The position numbers and the translations under genes were made by a program. Below, in pieces: positions 11,737-21,070 of a stretch of 64,000 nt of DNA. Origin of the DNA: Leuctra nigra (taxonomy: Eukaryota; Arthropoda; Insecta; Plecoptera; Leuctridae); the NCBI GenBank assembly GCA_934045905.1, contig OW203773.1, positions 17,285,246 to 17,349,245 on the forward strand. The letters are read 5' to 3'. Position 1 is the stretch's first letter, and each line of letters opens with the position of its first letter. The notes under the pieces were generated by a model. It was not told the DNA's origin. It searched no databases and was given only the letters and a program-made list of their open reading frames with translations.

Positions 11737-11907
11737 TGTGTGGTTCAGGATGAGGTGCTGATGTTACTATTAAATACCAATTAACACTTGCATAGTGAAT
11801 CAATACTTTATTAATACAATACAACACAACTGCAGTCTGTGGCTGCTAAGCCTGACCGTGTGTCCATTTGACACTGTTGCCAACATACGAATGTTCACAA
11901 CACTACA
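11737..11907 (-). repeat. 3' LTR of the Ty3/Gypsy element
   Basis: 171 bp, matching 16543-16713 except for one visible base. An A/G-rich polypurine tract lies immediately inside at 11908-11925 when read on the minus strand. Confidence 0.95.
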
Positions 11908-12029
11908 TCTCCCTTTTTTGTTTAGGGTATGTGTTACATTATATAAGGTCCAATTAAAATAGTTAACTTATTTGATTATTAATAAAACATAATAAAGACC
12001 TTGTTTTCTCGGAAGGAGTATGATAATAA

Positions 12030-13193
12030 TTATAAGTCCATCTTCTGTGGTTTCCTTACAACTCTCCCAGTCCTTGTAACATATTGATTATGAAAATTGG
12101 ATGTTGCGTTACAATGAGAGTCAAGTACTTCTGTAGGTCTCAGAGGCGATCTTTGATTCGCTGAAACTGGTTCCGCGGGATCTTCGTCCTCGGGTAGATC
12201 TTCCTCGTCTCCCTCCTTCCTTTCTTCCGGAAACTTGTTGACGGCGATGAGATGTCGTCTGTTTCGTCTGAGCGTTCCCAAGCTGGTGTGAACCTGGTAT
12301 GACCTTGGCGAATCGCAAAGGTGTGTGATGGTACCGTATCTCTTAAGATTTGTTATCCACACTGGAGTACCGCTTTGCAAGGGTTTCAAATCGCTCGCTC
12401 GATGACGCCTGTCATATGCTTCTTTAGTCTGCAACTTCGTTTCTTGGTCTCGGACGTCAACTTCCGCCCACTTGATTGTCCGTGGTCGAAGTAGTTCTGG
12501 CAACACCGGAACTGTAGTCCGAAGCTGTCTACCAAAAAAGAGTTCAGCTGGGCTGTATCCGTTGGATAGTGCTGTGGCTCGGTAGGCAAGTAGACCAAGT
12601 GATGGATCGGGTGATTTTTTTAGGATGGATTTGACGGTTTTCACAGTTCTCTCGGCTAAGCCATTACTCTGCGGAAATTTTGGACTACTCGTCAAATGCC
12701 TGAACCCATAATTCTTCGCAAATGTAGCAAAATCAATGGATTTGAACTGCGGACCATTATCTGATATCACAGTTTCTGGAATTCCATAACTACCGAAAAC
12801 TGATTTGATTTCGTGGATGACATTGGATGATGACAAGTTAGATAATTGGATTACTTCGGGATATCGGGAATAGTAATCGACAATTACTAAGTAAGTGGAT
12901 GTTTGGAACTGACAGAGATCCATAGCTACCTTTTGCCAAGCCCTATCTGGTAATTTTGTAGGAAGTAGTGGTTCTGCATGATTATCTCGGTTCTCAACAC
13001 AGTGGCGACAATTTTCAACCAGATCTTTGATGTGTTGGGATATCAGCGGCCACCACAACGTTTCTTTTGCTCGTGCTCGGCATTTCAATATGCCCAGATA
13101 ACCGGGGTGGAGTCGACTCAGCATTTCACTTCTCAGATTACTTGGAACCACTAGTCGGTTACCGAAGAGAAGCAAGTCTCCAATCTTGGTCAA
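12030..13193 (-). CDS. Integrase of the Ty3/Gypsy element
   Basis: The frame encodes a retroviral-type integrase that inserts the cDNA into the host chromosome. An N-terminal zinc-binding segment has LHPGYLGILKCRARA then CRHC. The usual second histidine of the H-x3-H part appears to be Tyr here (HPGY). The catalytic core has the Asp in VIVDYYSRYPEV, the Asp in ISDNGPQF and the Glu in NGLAERTVK, the D,D,E triad. A chromo-like or basic C-terminal region follows. It is the downstream part of pol, cut off from the reverse transcriptase by the 171-bp insert at 13197-13367. Without that insert the frame would plausibly be continuous. Confidence 0.9.
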   Translation of the reverse strand: MTKIGDLLLFGNRLVVPSNLRSEMLSRLHPGYLGILKCRARAKETLWWPLISQHIKDLVENCRHCVENRDNHAEPLLPTKLPDRAWQKVAMDLCQFQTSTYLVIVDYYSRYPEVIQLSNLSSSNVIHEIKSVFGSYGIPETVISDNGPQFKSIDFATFAKNYGFRHLTSSPKFPQSNGLAERTVKTVKSILKKSPDPSLGLLAYRATALSNGYSPAELFFGRQLRTTVPVLPELLRPRTIKWAEVDVRDQETKLQTKEAYDRRHRASDLKPLQSGTPVWITNLKRYGTITHLCDSPRSYQVHTSLGTLRRNRRHLIAVNKFPEERKEGDEEDLPEDEDPAEPVSANQRSPLRPTEVLDSHCNATSNFHNQYVTRTGRVVRKPQKMDL

Positions 13194-13196
13194 GTT

Positions 13197-13367
13197 AATA
13201 AAAGAAAGAAGAAGATAATATACCAGGAACCAACTAGTAAGTCACAAATATTTTGAACAGAAACACTGGTATTGTCAAATACCTTTTTATTTTTTTTTTA
13301 TTTTTTTTCTTTTTATTTTATATTTGACAATACCAGTGTTTCTGTTCAAAATATTTGTGACTTACTA
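13197..13367. mobile_element. Hairpin insert within pol, 12-bp target duplication
   Basis: A 171-bp insert is flanked by direct copies of CTTGGTCAAGTT (13185-13196 and 13368-13379). It contains two perfectly complementary 46-nt arms (13236-13281 and 13321-13366) around a T-rich 39-nt loop. It breaks the pol frame. The 12-bp duplication is more like target-primed retroposition than a cut-and-paste transposon, but the hairpin is unusual for that. Confidence 0.85.
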
Positions 13368-15317
13368 CTTGGTCAAGTTGTCTCGAACTTTGTAGTATGG
13401 TAAGAATTCTGCTGACAAATCTTCTTTCCTAGGCCATCCGTTGGTGACATAAATGAAAAGTTGTTTGAATGTCTTATCTTTCAGTTGTGCCTCTTGAATT
13501 TCTTGAACTCGCGCGTCTGCCAATGGAATATCATTGATGACTTGCTCGACAAAAGCTTCGACACATTCTTCCAGAACATCTTTGTCTGTCTGTTTCTCCA
13601 CTGGAGCCCTTGATAGTGTATCGGCACAGTAGAGTAACTTGCCAGGAACATGCGAAATAGTGTAGTCGTATCGCATTAGCTTCATTCTCATTCGGAGTAG
13701 TCTCGGCGACAAATCATCGAGTGATTTTCTCCCCAGAATAGGAATGAGTGGCAAATGGTCCGTTTGGATGTGAAAAGTTTTCCCCAGGAGGTATTGATCA
13801 AAACGACTGCAGGCCCAAGCGATAGCTAATGCTTCCTTTTCGATCTGCGCGTAACGTCGCTCCGTCTCGGTCATGCTCCTAGATGCATATGCAACTGGTT
13901 TCCACATACCTGGATTCTCCTCTTGCTCCAACACTGCGCCAAGACCGAAGGATGACGCATCCGAAGATACTCTAGTCTTCTTGTTGACGTTGTAGTAGAC
14001 TAGTGTCGGAGTAGTGATTAGTTTTTCCTTGATGACCTCAAAGGCCTCCTTCTGCTTGATATCCCAGACGAAGGCGTTGTCCTTCTTCAGCAGCTCTCTG
14101 ATTGGTTGGGTGAGTTCAGCCAAATTTGGAAGAAATTTCAGTATCTGGTTGGTCAACCCAAGAAATCGGCGTACTTCTGGAACATCTCTTGGTGCGGTCA
14201 TGTCTTTAATGGCGTTGACTTTTTCTGGGTCGACTTTGATTCCATTTTCCCCCAGAATGTGCCCCAAGAATTTGATGGTTTTCTTGTTGAATTCGCACTT
14301 CTTCTCGTTGAGTGTTATTCCTGTTGATTTCATCTTCTGCAGAACTTTCTCTAGGCGATCGTTGTGTTCGGTTTGTGTTGCTCCGTAGACCAGCACGTCG
14401 TCTGCCAGGCAAATTACACCTTCCATGCCTTCGAGCATGTGTGACATTTTGTGTTGGAAGACTTCGGGCCCACTGGAAATTCCGAATGGCAATCTGTTGA
14501 ATGAGAATCTTCCCCATGAAGTGAGAAATGTTGTGAGTTTAGCAGATTCTTCTTCCAGCTGGATCTGGAGGAAACCGCTGTTTGCATCGAGTTTGGTGAA
14601 GACCTTTGCCTCCCCAATCTTGGCTAGCGCTTCATCCACAGCTGGTAAGATGATCCTTTCCCTCTTAACACTCTTGTTTAGCTGTGTCAAGTCTACACAT
14701 ATTCGTACACCACCCCCTTCTTTCACCACGACGACCATCCCGGCACACCAATCAGTAGGTTCTTCCACTTTAGATATGACTCCTGACTTCACCATGGCGT
14801 CGATATTCTCCTTTACTTTCTGAAGCAGCGGAAGTGCAACTCGGCGCGGAGTGCTGATCGCGAACGGTTTTGCGTCGTCTTTAAGTTGTATCTTGTAGAC
14901 ACCAGGTATTATACTTAGTCCTTTGAAAAGTGATGGATGTTGTTCCTGCCAGGAAATACTTTCAATGTTGGCCGAAGGTTTCTTGAAAATACCTAAAGCT
15001 TCTATTGCCGGTCTCCCTAATAAGGAATTTTGTAGGTTTCGTACGATGAATATTTCCTGTGTGCTTGCTGTCCCATTGACAAGTAGGTTAGCGGTGAACT
15101 GGCCCACAGTTTGTAGTAACATGCGGCCTGGTCCGTAGAGTTTCTTCGTTGGCTTCTTCACTTCGCACTTTATTCCTCTCAAGTGTTGTTCTGCGATGAC
15201 GGTCACATCTGCGCCACTGTCGATCTTGAAACAAACTTGCTTTGATCCATTTACCTGTATGTTTACAGTCCAAGGATTTTTCGAATCGTCGTTGAAGTTG
15301 ATTGACCCAACGTGCAC
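13365..15317 (-). CDS. Protease-reverse transcriptase-RNase H of the Ty3/Gypsy element
   Basis: This encodes the Pol polyprotein that processes Gag and copies the element RNA. An aspartic protease comes first (FKIDSGADVTVIA). The reverse transcriptase follows with GGGVRICVDLTQLN, FTKLDANSGFLQI, RLPFGISSGPEVFQ and CLADDVLVYG, where the catalytic YxDD box reads LADD. RNase H follows with VSSDASSFGLGAVLEQ, EKEALAIAWACSRF and IQTDHLPL. The reading frame continues upstream of the first Met into zinc-knuckle sequence overlapping gag, consistent with frameshift translation. It stops inside the hairpin insert, losing its natural link to integrase. Confidence 0.93.
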   Translation of the reverse strand: MHVGSINFNDDSKNPWTVNIQVNGSKQVCFKIDSGADVTVIAEQHLRGIKCEVKKPTKKLYGPGRMLLQTVGQFTANLLVNGTASTQEIFIVRNLQNSLLGRPAIEALGIFKKPSANIESISWQEQHPSLFKGLSIIPGVYKIQLKDDAKPFAISTPRRVALPLLQKVKENIDAMVKSGVISKVEEPTDWCAGMVVVVKEGGGVRICVDLTQLNKSVKRERIILPAVDEALAKIGEAKVFTKLDANSGFLQIQLEEESAKLTTFLTSWGRFSFNRLPFGISSGPEVFQHKMSHMLEGMEGVICLADDVLVYGATQTEHNDRLEKVLQKMKSTGITLNEKKCEFNKKTIKFLGHILGENGIKVDPEKVNAIKDMTAPRDVPEVRRFLGLTNQILKFLPNLAELTQPIRELLKKDNAFVWDIKQKEAFEVIKEKLITTPTLVYYNVNKKTRVSSDASSFGLGAVLEQEENPGMWKPVAYASRSMTETERRYAQIEKEALAIAWACSRFDQYLLGKTFHIQTDHLPLIPILGRKSLDDLSPRLLRMRMKLMRYDYTISHVPGKLLYCADTLSRAPVEKQTDKDVLEECVEAFVEQVINDIPLADARVQEIQEAQLKDKTFKQLFIYVTNGWPRKEDLSAEFLPYYKVRDNLTK

Positions 15318-16279
15318 CTCTTCTGCCGTGTAGAAATCGCTTTCTTTTTCGTCTCCTTCGTAATCTTGTAGCTCATGAACATTTTTCGTCTTACATTGTG
15401 CACCGTAGTGTCCTTTGAGGTGACATCTATTGCACGTAGCTGACTTAGCAGGACAAGCGCTGATCGGATGACTCGGCTTCTTCCCGCAACGCTGACATGA
15501 TTTTGAAGTGTTTGTACCGTAGGTACTGTTCTGTCCGTACCTGAAGTTTGCGGCTGTGCTTGCTTTCGTGGAATTTGTCCCTTGTTAGCTTGCTTGTGTT
15601 GGTATGACTTGGTTCTGAACTCGTCGATTTCGGCTGCATTTCCAGGTCTGATTTCGCGCTGTTGATTTTTCAACTGTTCACGGCTTCTCACCTTGTTTAT
15701 GCACGTTTCGAGTGTTAGTTGCGAATCTCCTTGCAATTGCTCCGACAATGCATCGTCTCGTATACCAATCACAATCCGGTCTCGAAGAATCTCGTCAGTC
15801 ATGGCTCCGTACTCGCAGGATTTTACCAAGCTGTAGAGAGCTGTCAGAAAATCATCGGCAGACTCACCTTCAAGTTGACTTCTTTTGTGAAATTTCGCAC
15901 GCTCGTAAATGACGTTCTTTCGTTTTACAAAATGGTTGTCGAATTTAGCTTTAACGATCTCATACGAATTCTCTTCAGTCGGAAGAAGTCTGAATGCTGA
16001 TAATAAATCCTCTGCCTCATCTCCCATGGAATAAACCAAATGTCCAACTTGATCTGTACCTTCTTGTAGGTGGATGCCAGTCGCTCGACGGAATCGTTCG
16101 TACCTTCTAATCCATTTGTCCCACTCAGTGTGGTTGCGGAAATCAAAAACATTTGGTGGAGGAACATTGCAGTTACCTGGTGCAGGCTGACTTGTCATTG
16201 CTCGCCCTGAAGATGCTTTGCTTCCTGTAGGATCTTGGTTTGCATTTGATTGAACTGTTTTAGTTTGATCTCCTGTCAT
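15263..16279 (-). CDS. Gag of the Ty3/Gypsy element
   Basis: This is the structural capsid protein of the retrotransposon particle. After a Ser/Thr/Pro-rich start comes a capsid-like region with FRNHTEWDKWIRRYERFRRA, YSMGDEAEDLL, AKFHKRSQLEGESADDFL and RDRIVIGIRDD. Two CCHC zinc knuckles (CQRC...H....C and CNRC....H....C) are encoded just downstream in a different frame near 15400-15500 and run straight into protease. Hence the gag frame here ends in non-Gag sequence, and either programmed frameshifting or a one-base indel near 15540 is involved. Confidence 0.85.
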   Translation of the reverse strand: MTGDQTKTVQSNANQDPTGSKASSGRAMTSQPAPGNCNVPPPNVFDFRNHTEWDKWIRRYERFRRATGIHLQEGTDQVGHLVYSMGDEAEDLLSAFRLLPTEENSYEIVKAKFDNHFVKRKNVIYERAKFHKRSQLEGESADDFLTALYSLVKSCEYGAMTDEILRDRIVIGIRDDALSEQLQGDSQLTLETCINKVRSREQLKNQQREIRPGNAAEIDEFRTKSYQHKQANKGQIPRKQAQPQTSGTDRTVPTVQTLQNHVSVAGRSRVIRSALVLLSQLRAIDVTSKDTTVHNVRRKMFMSYKITKETKKKAISTRQKRCTLGQSTSTTIRKILGL

Positions 16280-16542
16280 TTTTGACTTGAAAACGTCTAT
16301 TAGTTCGACTTTTATTTAGGTTAGGTTCGGTACGGTGTGCTCACCCGTCTCAAGTTGACTTTCAGCTCGCCGGCTGCAGTGATCAAAGAGGCAGTGATTA
16401 CTGAGGAGTGCTTAGCTCCTGTGAGAATAGGTCTCTGGCAGTGTTCACTACGTGCTGCTTGATGCTATGTTCTGTCGTCTTGGAGAATTTCGGAGTTTAG
16501 CTTTTTCCGTGTTTAAGCGTTGGTTCGTACGCGCTGATACCA

Positions 16543-16713
16543 TGTGTGGTTCAGGATGAGGTGCTGATGTTACTATTAAATACCAATTAACACTTGCATA
16601 GTGAATCAATACTTTATTAATACAATACAACACAACTGCAGTCTGTGGCTGCTAAACCTGACCGTGTGTCCATTTGACACTGTTGCCAACATACGAATGT
16701 TCACAACACTACA
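16543..16713 (-). repeat. 5' LTR of the Ty3/Gypsy element
   Basis: 171 bp, near-identical partner of 11737-11907. The target duplication GTACA follows at 16714-16718. Confidence 0.95.
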
Positions 16714-16718
16714 GTACA

Positions 16719-16822
16719 GACAATATTTTTACAATCAGACAGATAATTGAAAAGCGAACAGAATTCAACTTGGAAACCCATCTTGCATTCATCGACTTTG
16801 AGAAGGCTTTCGATAGAGTAAA
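16719..16822 (+). mobile_element. RTE element 1, continuation after the Gypsy insertion
   Basis: Starting right after the duplicated GTACA, the plus strand resumes the reverse transcriptase at the expected place: TIRQIIEKR, then ETHLAFIDFEKAFDRV. Element 2 has the same text (LKQIIEKRREF, then HIAFIDLEKAFDSV). The similarity stops at about 16822 before the catalytic YADD box, so the copy is truncated. Confidence 0.9.
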
Positions 16823-16904
16823 ATAATTGAATAATGAATATGAATAATGCGAAGCGTGCGAAATGGTGTCTGTGCGAATATAGAACCTGTCTATTAAATG
16901 GCAA

Positions 16905-17408
16905 TTTCATCCCAATAGGGGATTAGGAAATAGGAAACTTTAGGAAATATCATTCTAATAATATAGAAACATTGATATATTAAAAGAGTAATTTTCATCC
17001 TAATTTAGGAAAAACATCTACCTAAATTAGGAAATGACGTCCTAAAGTAGGACAATGGATATCTTAGGCAGTTTTATCTTAATTTAGGAAAGTAAAAAAG
17101 TTAAAGTATAGTTACATAGATAGGATATCTAGGATATTATATATATTTAGGTATATACCTAAATAAGGAAATGAAGACCTAAAGTAGAGCAATGGATATC
17201 CTAAATAAGGCAGTGTCGTCCTTTTTTAAGAAGGTCCGCCTAATTTAGGACGTACCTGGGATCGAATAAGTTGCGCCATTAGGACGCTCTGGGACCATTT
17301 TAGGATCATTTATGCCGAGTTTAGGACGGACTGGGGATATCCTACCTAAGTAACTATCTATAGTCTGTCCTGGGGGCGTCCTGGGGTAAGTCCTAGTGTT
17401 TACTTGGG
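16905..17408. repeat. Degenerate short-word array next to gene B (possible foldback element)
   Basis: This is made of repeated TAGGA/TCCTA words such as CCTAAATTAGGAAATGACG and CCTAAAGTAGGACAATGG. The right end, read on the minus strand, is CCCAAGTAAACACTAGGAC. It shares the core AAACACT(A/G)GGA with the ends of the 5.2 kb unit at 43280 (CCCTACAAACACTGGGA). The left end is not clear (CCCAATAGGGG near 16911) and I see no target duplication, so a mobile origin is only suggested. The last two codons and the stop of gene B lie in this right end. Confidence 0.5.
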
Positions 17409-19445
17409 TATCCACTGTTCTTCATCGACTGTTTCAGGCGGCACTTTCGGCTTAGCTGTAGTCTTAACTTTCGGCTTAGCTGTAGTCTTAACTTTCGGCT
17501 TAGCTGTAGTCTTAACTTTCGGCTTAGCTGTAGTCTTAACTTTCGGCTTAGCTGTAGTCTTAACTTTCGGCTTAACTGTCGTCTTAACCGGCTGCTTAAC
17601 TGTCGTCTTAACTTTCGGCTTAGCTGTAGTCTTAACTTTCGGCTTAACTGTCGTCTTAACCGGCTGCTTAACTGTCGTCTTAACCGGCTGCTTAACTGTC
17701 GTCTTAACTATCGGCTGCTTAACAGTCGTCTTAACTGGCTGCTTAACTGTCGTCTTAACCGGCTGCTTAACTGTCGTCTTAACCGGCTGCTTAACTGTCG
17801 TCTTAACTATCGGCTGCTTAACAGTCGTCTTAACTATCGGCTGCTTAACAGTCGTCTTAACTGGCGGTATAACTGTAGTTGTCGTCGTCGTGTACTGTTC
17901 CTTTATCCAGCTACTTATACTATGAATAATTTTATGGAACTCCACATTTTTTTGTGATTGATAATAACCCTTTTTTACTTTAATCCATATATCATCGGTA
18001 TACTGTACTATAGCGTCACGGATTTCTTTTGTTTTCAAAGAATGTGAATATAAACCGCGGTCGTTGTCCAGTAAAATAGGGTTGGTTTCGTTTTTACTCA
18101 CACCATCGTTGCCACCGCTGCCATTAAGCGGGCATTCAGTGTTTAGTTGCTGTAGCATCTTCCATTGACAAGTATAATTATTATCATCTGAACCTTTCAC
18201 CTTGAACTTCACAAGAGCATGACTTCCATTCGGACCAAACTGTCCTTGTTTTCCCCCGATTCCACCTGTACCTGGCTCTCCTTGAGTGAATTTCAATTCG
18301 AACGAGGAATGAGGACGGACGGGATCGATTATACTGACAATACCCACTCCGCCAATTCCCCCCGCACCTCCGTCACCGCCGTTACCACCGTGAACTTCTC
18401 CCGTCTTGATATAGTAATACGCGAATGAGGTATTACGCAACTGTAGAACATCACTTGTCGTATAGTTATATCCCTTTTCTGTAAGAATGTCACTTCCATC
18501 CGGTTGTGTTCCATTCTCTGCTTGGCATGGTACTTCATTCCATTCCAGTTCAGGCACATTAGTGGAGTTTCCTGGAGCTCCATCGCCACCATCTTGTCCG
18601 GGGCCTCCTGGTCCACCATTAGTGGAGATCGTTAAGAGTTCTCCATTCGTGAATTTCAAGCCAATACCCACGAACTTTACAGGAGATTCTCCTGAACTTC
18701 CAGCAACTCCATTTGTACCATTCGCCCCCGGTGTCGCGCCTATCGCAGCTTTAGGCTGTTTACTTGGCGTAGTAAATGTCTCGACCGTAAGATCAAAGAT
18801 ATGAGATTCGATGATCTCCCATTCTAAAGCAATAATGACTATAAATGAATCTTTGCCGGTGATAACAAGCTCCTCCCCTTTACCTTCTGTCGCCTTAGTG
18901 CTTGTATTGCATTTGACGTCGCGGTCGATGAATGTTTTATGAAATGCATTGATAACTACCGAATTGATAGGTTCTTTACAAGTAGACGCAGCAACAACTT
19001 CGCTTAGTTTCACGAAGTTTCCCGTAACTACCAGTTTACCAGAAGTACAAGTGATTGTTGGAGGAGGAGAGGCCAATGTGTCTGTCGTAACAGACGCTAG
19101 ATCAGCAAGTTGATCTTCGGTAAGACTAATGGAGCGAGATTCATTGGGATACTTGACCTCGGAGACTGTTTCCATTTGATCTAAGAACAAGACCCAATTG
19201 GCTTGAGTTACAACGAGACCTTGAGGTTTTCCCTCTGACCCCCAATCACTAAGATTAGCGACATTGTACAGCTTCGTATTGTTTTGAACCTGATAAGATG
19301 ACAGTGTATTATAAATATTCTCCCTGATTTCAGTCCAGGTCTTGTTAGATGATCGACAGTCAGCTAGCTGTGCAAAAGAGATGAGCAGCAGAAGCATCAA
19401 GGAGATCGTCATCGTTCGAGAGCGTCCAGTCGGTGCAGGAACCAT
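17400..19445 (-). CDS. Secreted glycine-rich family protein, copy B (681 aa)
   Basis: Function unknown. Residues 11-30 form a signal peptide (MTISLMLLLLISFAQLADC), so the protein is probably secreted. Residues 40-82 carry the family module ENIYNTLSSYQVQNNTKLYN, then NLSDWG and QGLVV. Glycine blocks lie near 236-255 (GATPGANGTNG), 275-293 (NGGPGGPGQDGGDGAPG), 352-367 (GGNGGDGGAGGIGG) and 389-407 (GEPGTGGIGG). NYTCQWKM follows near 423-430. Residues about 517-668 are a Lys/Thr/Pro/Val repeat tail. There are many N-x-S/T sites. A 3' splice-site-like TTCTTTCTCCTAG ends at 19459 on the minus strand, 13 nt before the ATG, so the 5' UTR is probably spliced. It lacks the helical C-terminus of copies C and D. 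Confidence 0.85.
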   Translation of the reverse strand: MVPAPTGRSRTMTISLMLLLLISFAQLADCRSSNKTWTEIRENIYNTLSSYQVQNNTKLYNVANLSDWGSEGKPQGLVVTQANWVLFLDQMETVSEVKYPNESRSISLTEDQLADLASVTTDTLASPPPTITCTSGKLVVTGNFVKLSEVVAASTCKEPINSVVINAFHKTFIDRDVKCNTSTKATEGKGEELVITGKDSFIVIIALEWEIIESHIFDLTVETFTTPSKQPKAAIGATPGANGTNGVAGSSGESPVKFVGIGLKFTNGELLTISTNGGPGGPGQDGGDGAPGNSTNVPELEWNEVPCQAENGTQPDGSDILTEKGYNYTTSDVLQLRNTSFAYYYIKTGEVHGGNGGDGGAGGIGGVGIVSIIDPVRPHSSFELKFTQGEPGTGGIGGKQGQFGPNGSHALVKFKVKGSDDNNYTCQWKMLQQLNTECPLNGSGGNDGVSKNETNPILLDNDRGLYSHSLKTKEIRDAIVQYTDDIWIKVKKGYYQSQKNVEFHKIIHSISSWIKEQYTTTTTTVIPPVKTTVKQPIVKTTVKQPIVKTTVKQPVKTTVKQPVKTTVKQPVKTTVKQPIVKTTVKQPVKTTVKQPVKTTVKPKVKTTAKPKVKTTVKQPVKTTVKPKVKTTAKPKVKTTAKPKVKTTAKPKVKTTAKPKVKTTAKPKVPPETVDEEQWIPK
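17440..17897 (-). repeat. Coding tandem repeat (TTVKQPVK / TTAKPKVK tail)
   Basis: The 3' third of gene B is a head-to-tail array of 24- and 27-nt units encoding TTVKQPVK, TTVKQPIVK and TTAKPKVK. The TTAKPKVK units at the downstream end are nearly identical, indicating recent expansion. The copy number should be variable between individuals. In the protein it would be an extended, basic, potentially O-glycosylated spacer. Confidence 0.9.
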
Positions 19446-19459
19446 CTTGATTTTACCCC

Positions 19460-21070
19460 TAGGAGAAAGAATTTATCATTATTTCCTTGAGATATCAGAA
19501 CTTCAATGGGATGTCTCATTAATTCTTTGAGGGTATACATTTTGGACAGTTTGTAAGTTTGACGTATTTTAGAAAAATGATGTAGGTACCCGATAACGTG
19601 TTATCATGCTTTGATTTAGGCACAATCAAACTTTAATACAGATACTAACCAATATTTTGAAATCTACCTTCCTATTCTAAACAGTTTTCCATTGTATTGT
19701 ATGGAAAATGATCACGAGCTGCAATCTCCCAATAATACCACTGTTTATAAAAATAATCAGAAAAGGAATGTAACTCGTTTAAAGTTAATGATCACATTAA
19801 GATTTTAATTTAAATTTGACGAAGTAATTTTACAACACTGAAATAATAATGAACAACCAATTCAAGGTAAAAGGTAAAAACTCCTTCGCTGCAAAGCCCT
19901 TTCGTTCTACCTTTTAATGAAAGGGAAGTGCTTAGTTTCCTAATACCTGTGCAATATCAGTCCGTTTATTTTAAATGAAATAAACACGCTTCTAGAATTA
20001 ATCTTGGCCCTTTTCTGACAATTCTTATTTGTAACAATTATGAGGAATTGTCACGCAAAAAGTAGTGGTACCTATTTTTACACTGAGCGTGTAAATTTTG
20101 GGTTCTATATTTTGACATCCTTTTCCTTTTTAATATAACTATGACTAGATGGCAATTTTGTGTACGTAAAAAGAAATAATATGGAATACACCTTCATTAA
20201 TTTATATTCCCTTGACCATTCAGGTAGTATCTTTATCAAGGCAACATGATTAATATTATATGTAAGATAGGTAGGTAGGTACCCAAGAATATTAACTCAA
20301 TGTACACAATAATAATAATAGAAACAAATATAACTTAGACATGGCAGCGGCATATGTCACATACTTTGTACAAAACAGGTACTTAATACAAGCAGTAACA
20401 TTGCTCTGTTGAAACTAGTAAATTCCAATTATTATTACAAAACTAGCAAATTACCTATTCTTCTGGGCGAATATTTTCCTCCATATGTCGATGAAATCTC
20501 CATGAACCATCTCATCCAACAAAAATCTACAATATCTTTCGAGAATATTGATTTAAGGAAGAGCTATTTGTGTTTTCATTTTCACAGTTTGTACGCAAGT
20601 GACCAGAGTAGGTTGAATAAAATCTCCAGAATGAACATTAAAATCTCATCATAATAAAAGCAAATGTTTTTTTAAAGCAATTTAAGAAACTTAATAAAAC
20701 CATTATTAAAAGCAATGATTTTGTGCATTCATCATACTTAAACTGCTGTTTTAAGATAGGGATATTATCTGGAATACATTGCCTATAAAGGTACTAGTAT
20801 TTTTATGTAATTACAATTAAAATGCTGATCGGAGACCAACCACATTTTGTTATTGACAATATGATTTGATTAACAGTTTCCAAGAATTCAAATTAAAAAA
20901 TCATAATATTATATTGTAGCTTTCAACACCAGTCTTATAATGAGTTATTCAATTTTATGTCAACAGAAAATGAACAAGACTTTTGATCAGATGGTAATAA
21001 AGGAAAATTACTTGTATTTTGTTTTTGAACTTTTAAAATATAACACTTCTTTATTGTTTTGAATTAATTA
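19460..21070. other. Intergenic, AT-rich, no gene seen
   Basis: This should hold the promoter and 5' exon of gene B, but I cannot place them. No repeat structure stands out. Confidence 0.4.

Larger units (their letters stand above)
11737..16713 (-). mobile_element. Ty3/Gypsy LTR retrotransposon, near full length and young
   Basis: Two 171-bp direct LTRs (11737-11907 and 16543-16713) begin TGTGG and end ACA. By eye they differ at one base (GCTAAGCC versus GCTAAACC). GTACA is duplicated on both sides (11732-11736 and 16714-16718). On the minus strand a purine run AAAAAAGGGAGA abuts the 3' LTR and TGGTATCAGCGCG, a plausible primer-binding site, abuts the 5' LTR. The order gag, protease, reverse transcriptase, RNase H, integrase is that of Ty3/Gypsy. 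Sequence style resembles the Mag/K02A2.6-like group (inference). It interrupts RTE element 1. Confidence 0.95.

Noticed and set aside
17404..17925. Plus-strand 173-codon frame made of VVLTFGLA/VVLTGCLT repeats
   Set aside because: It is the antisense of the Lys/Thr/Pro repeat tail of gene B. Repeats of a multiple of three stay open on both strands.
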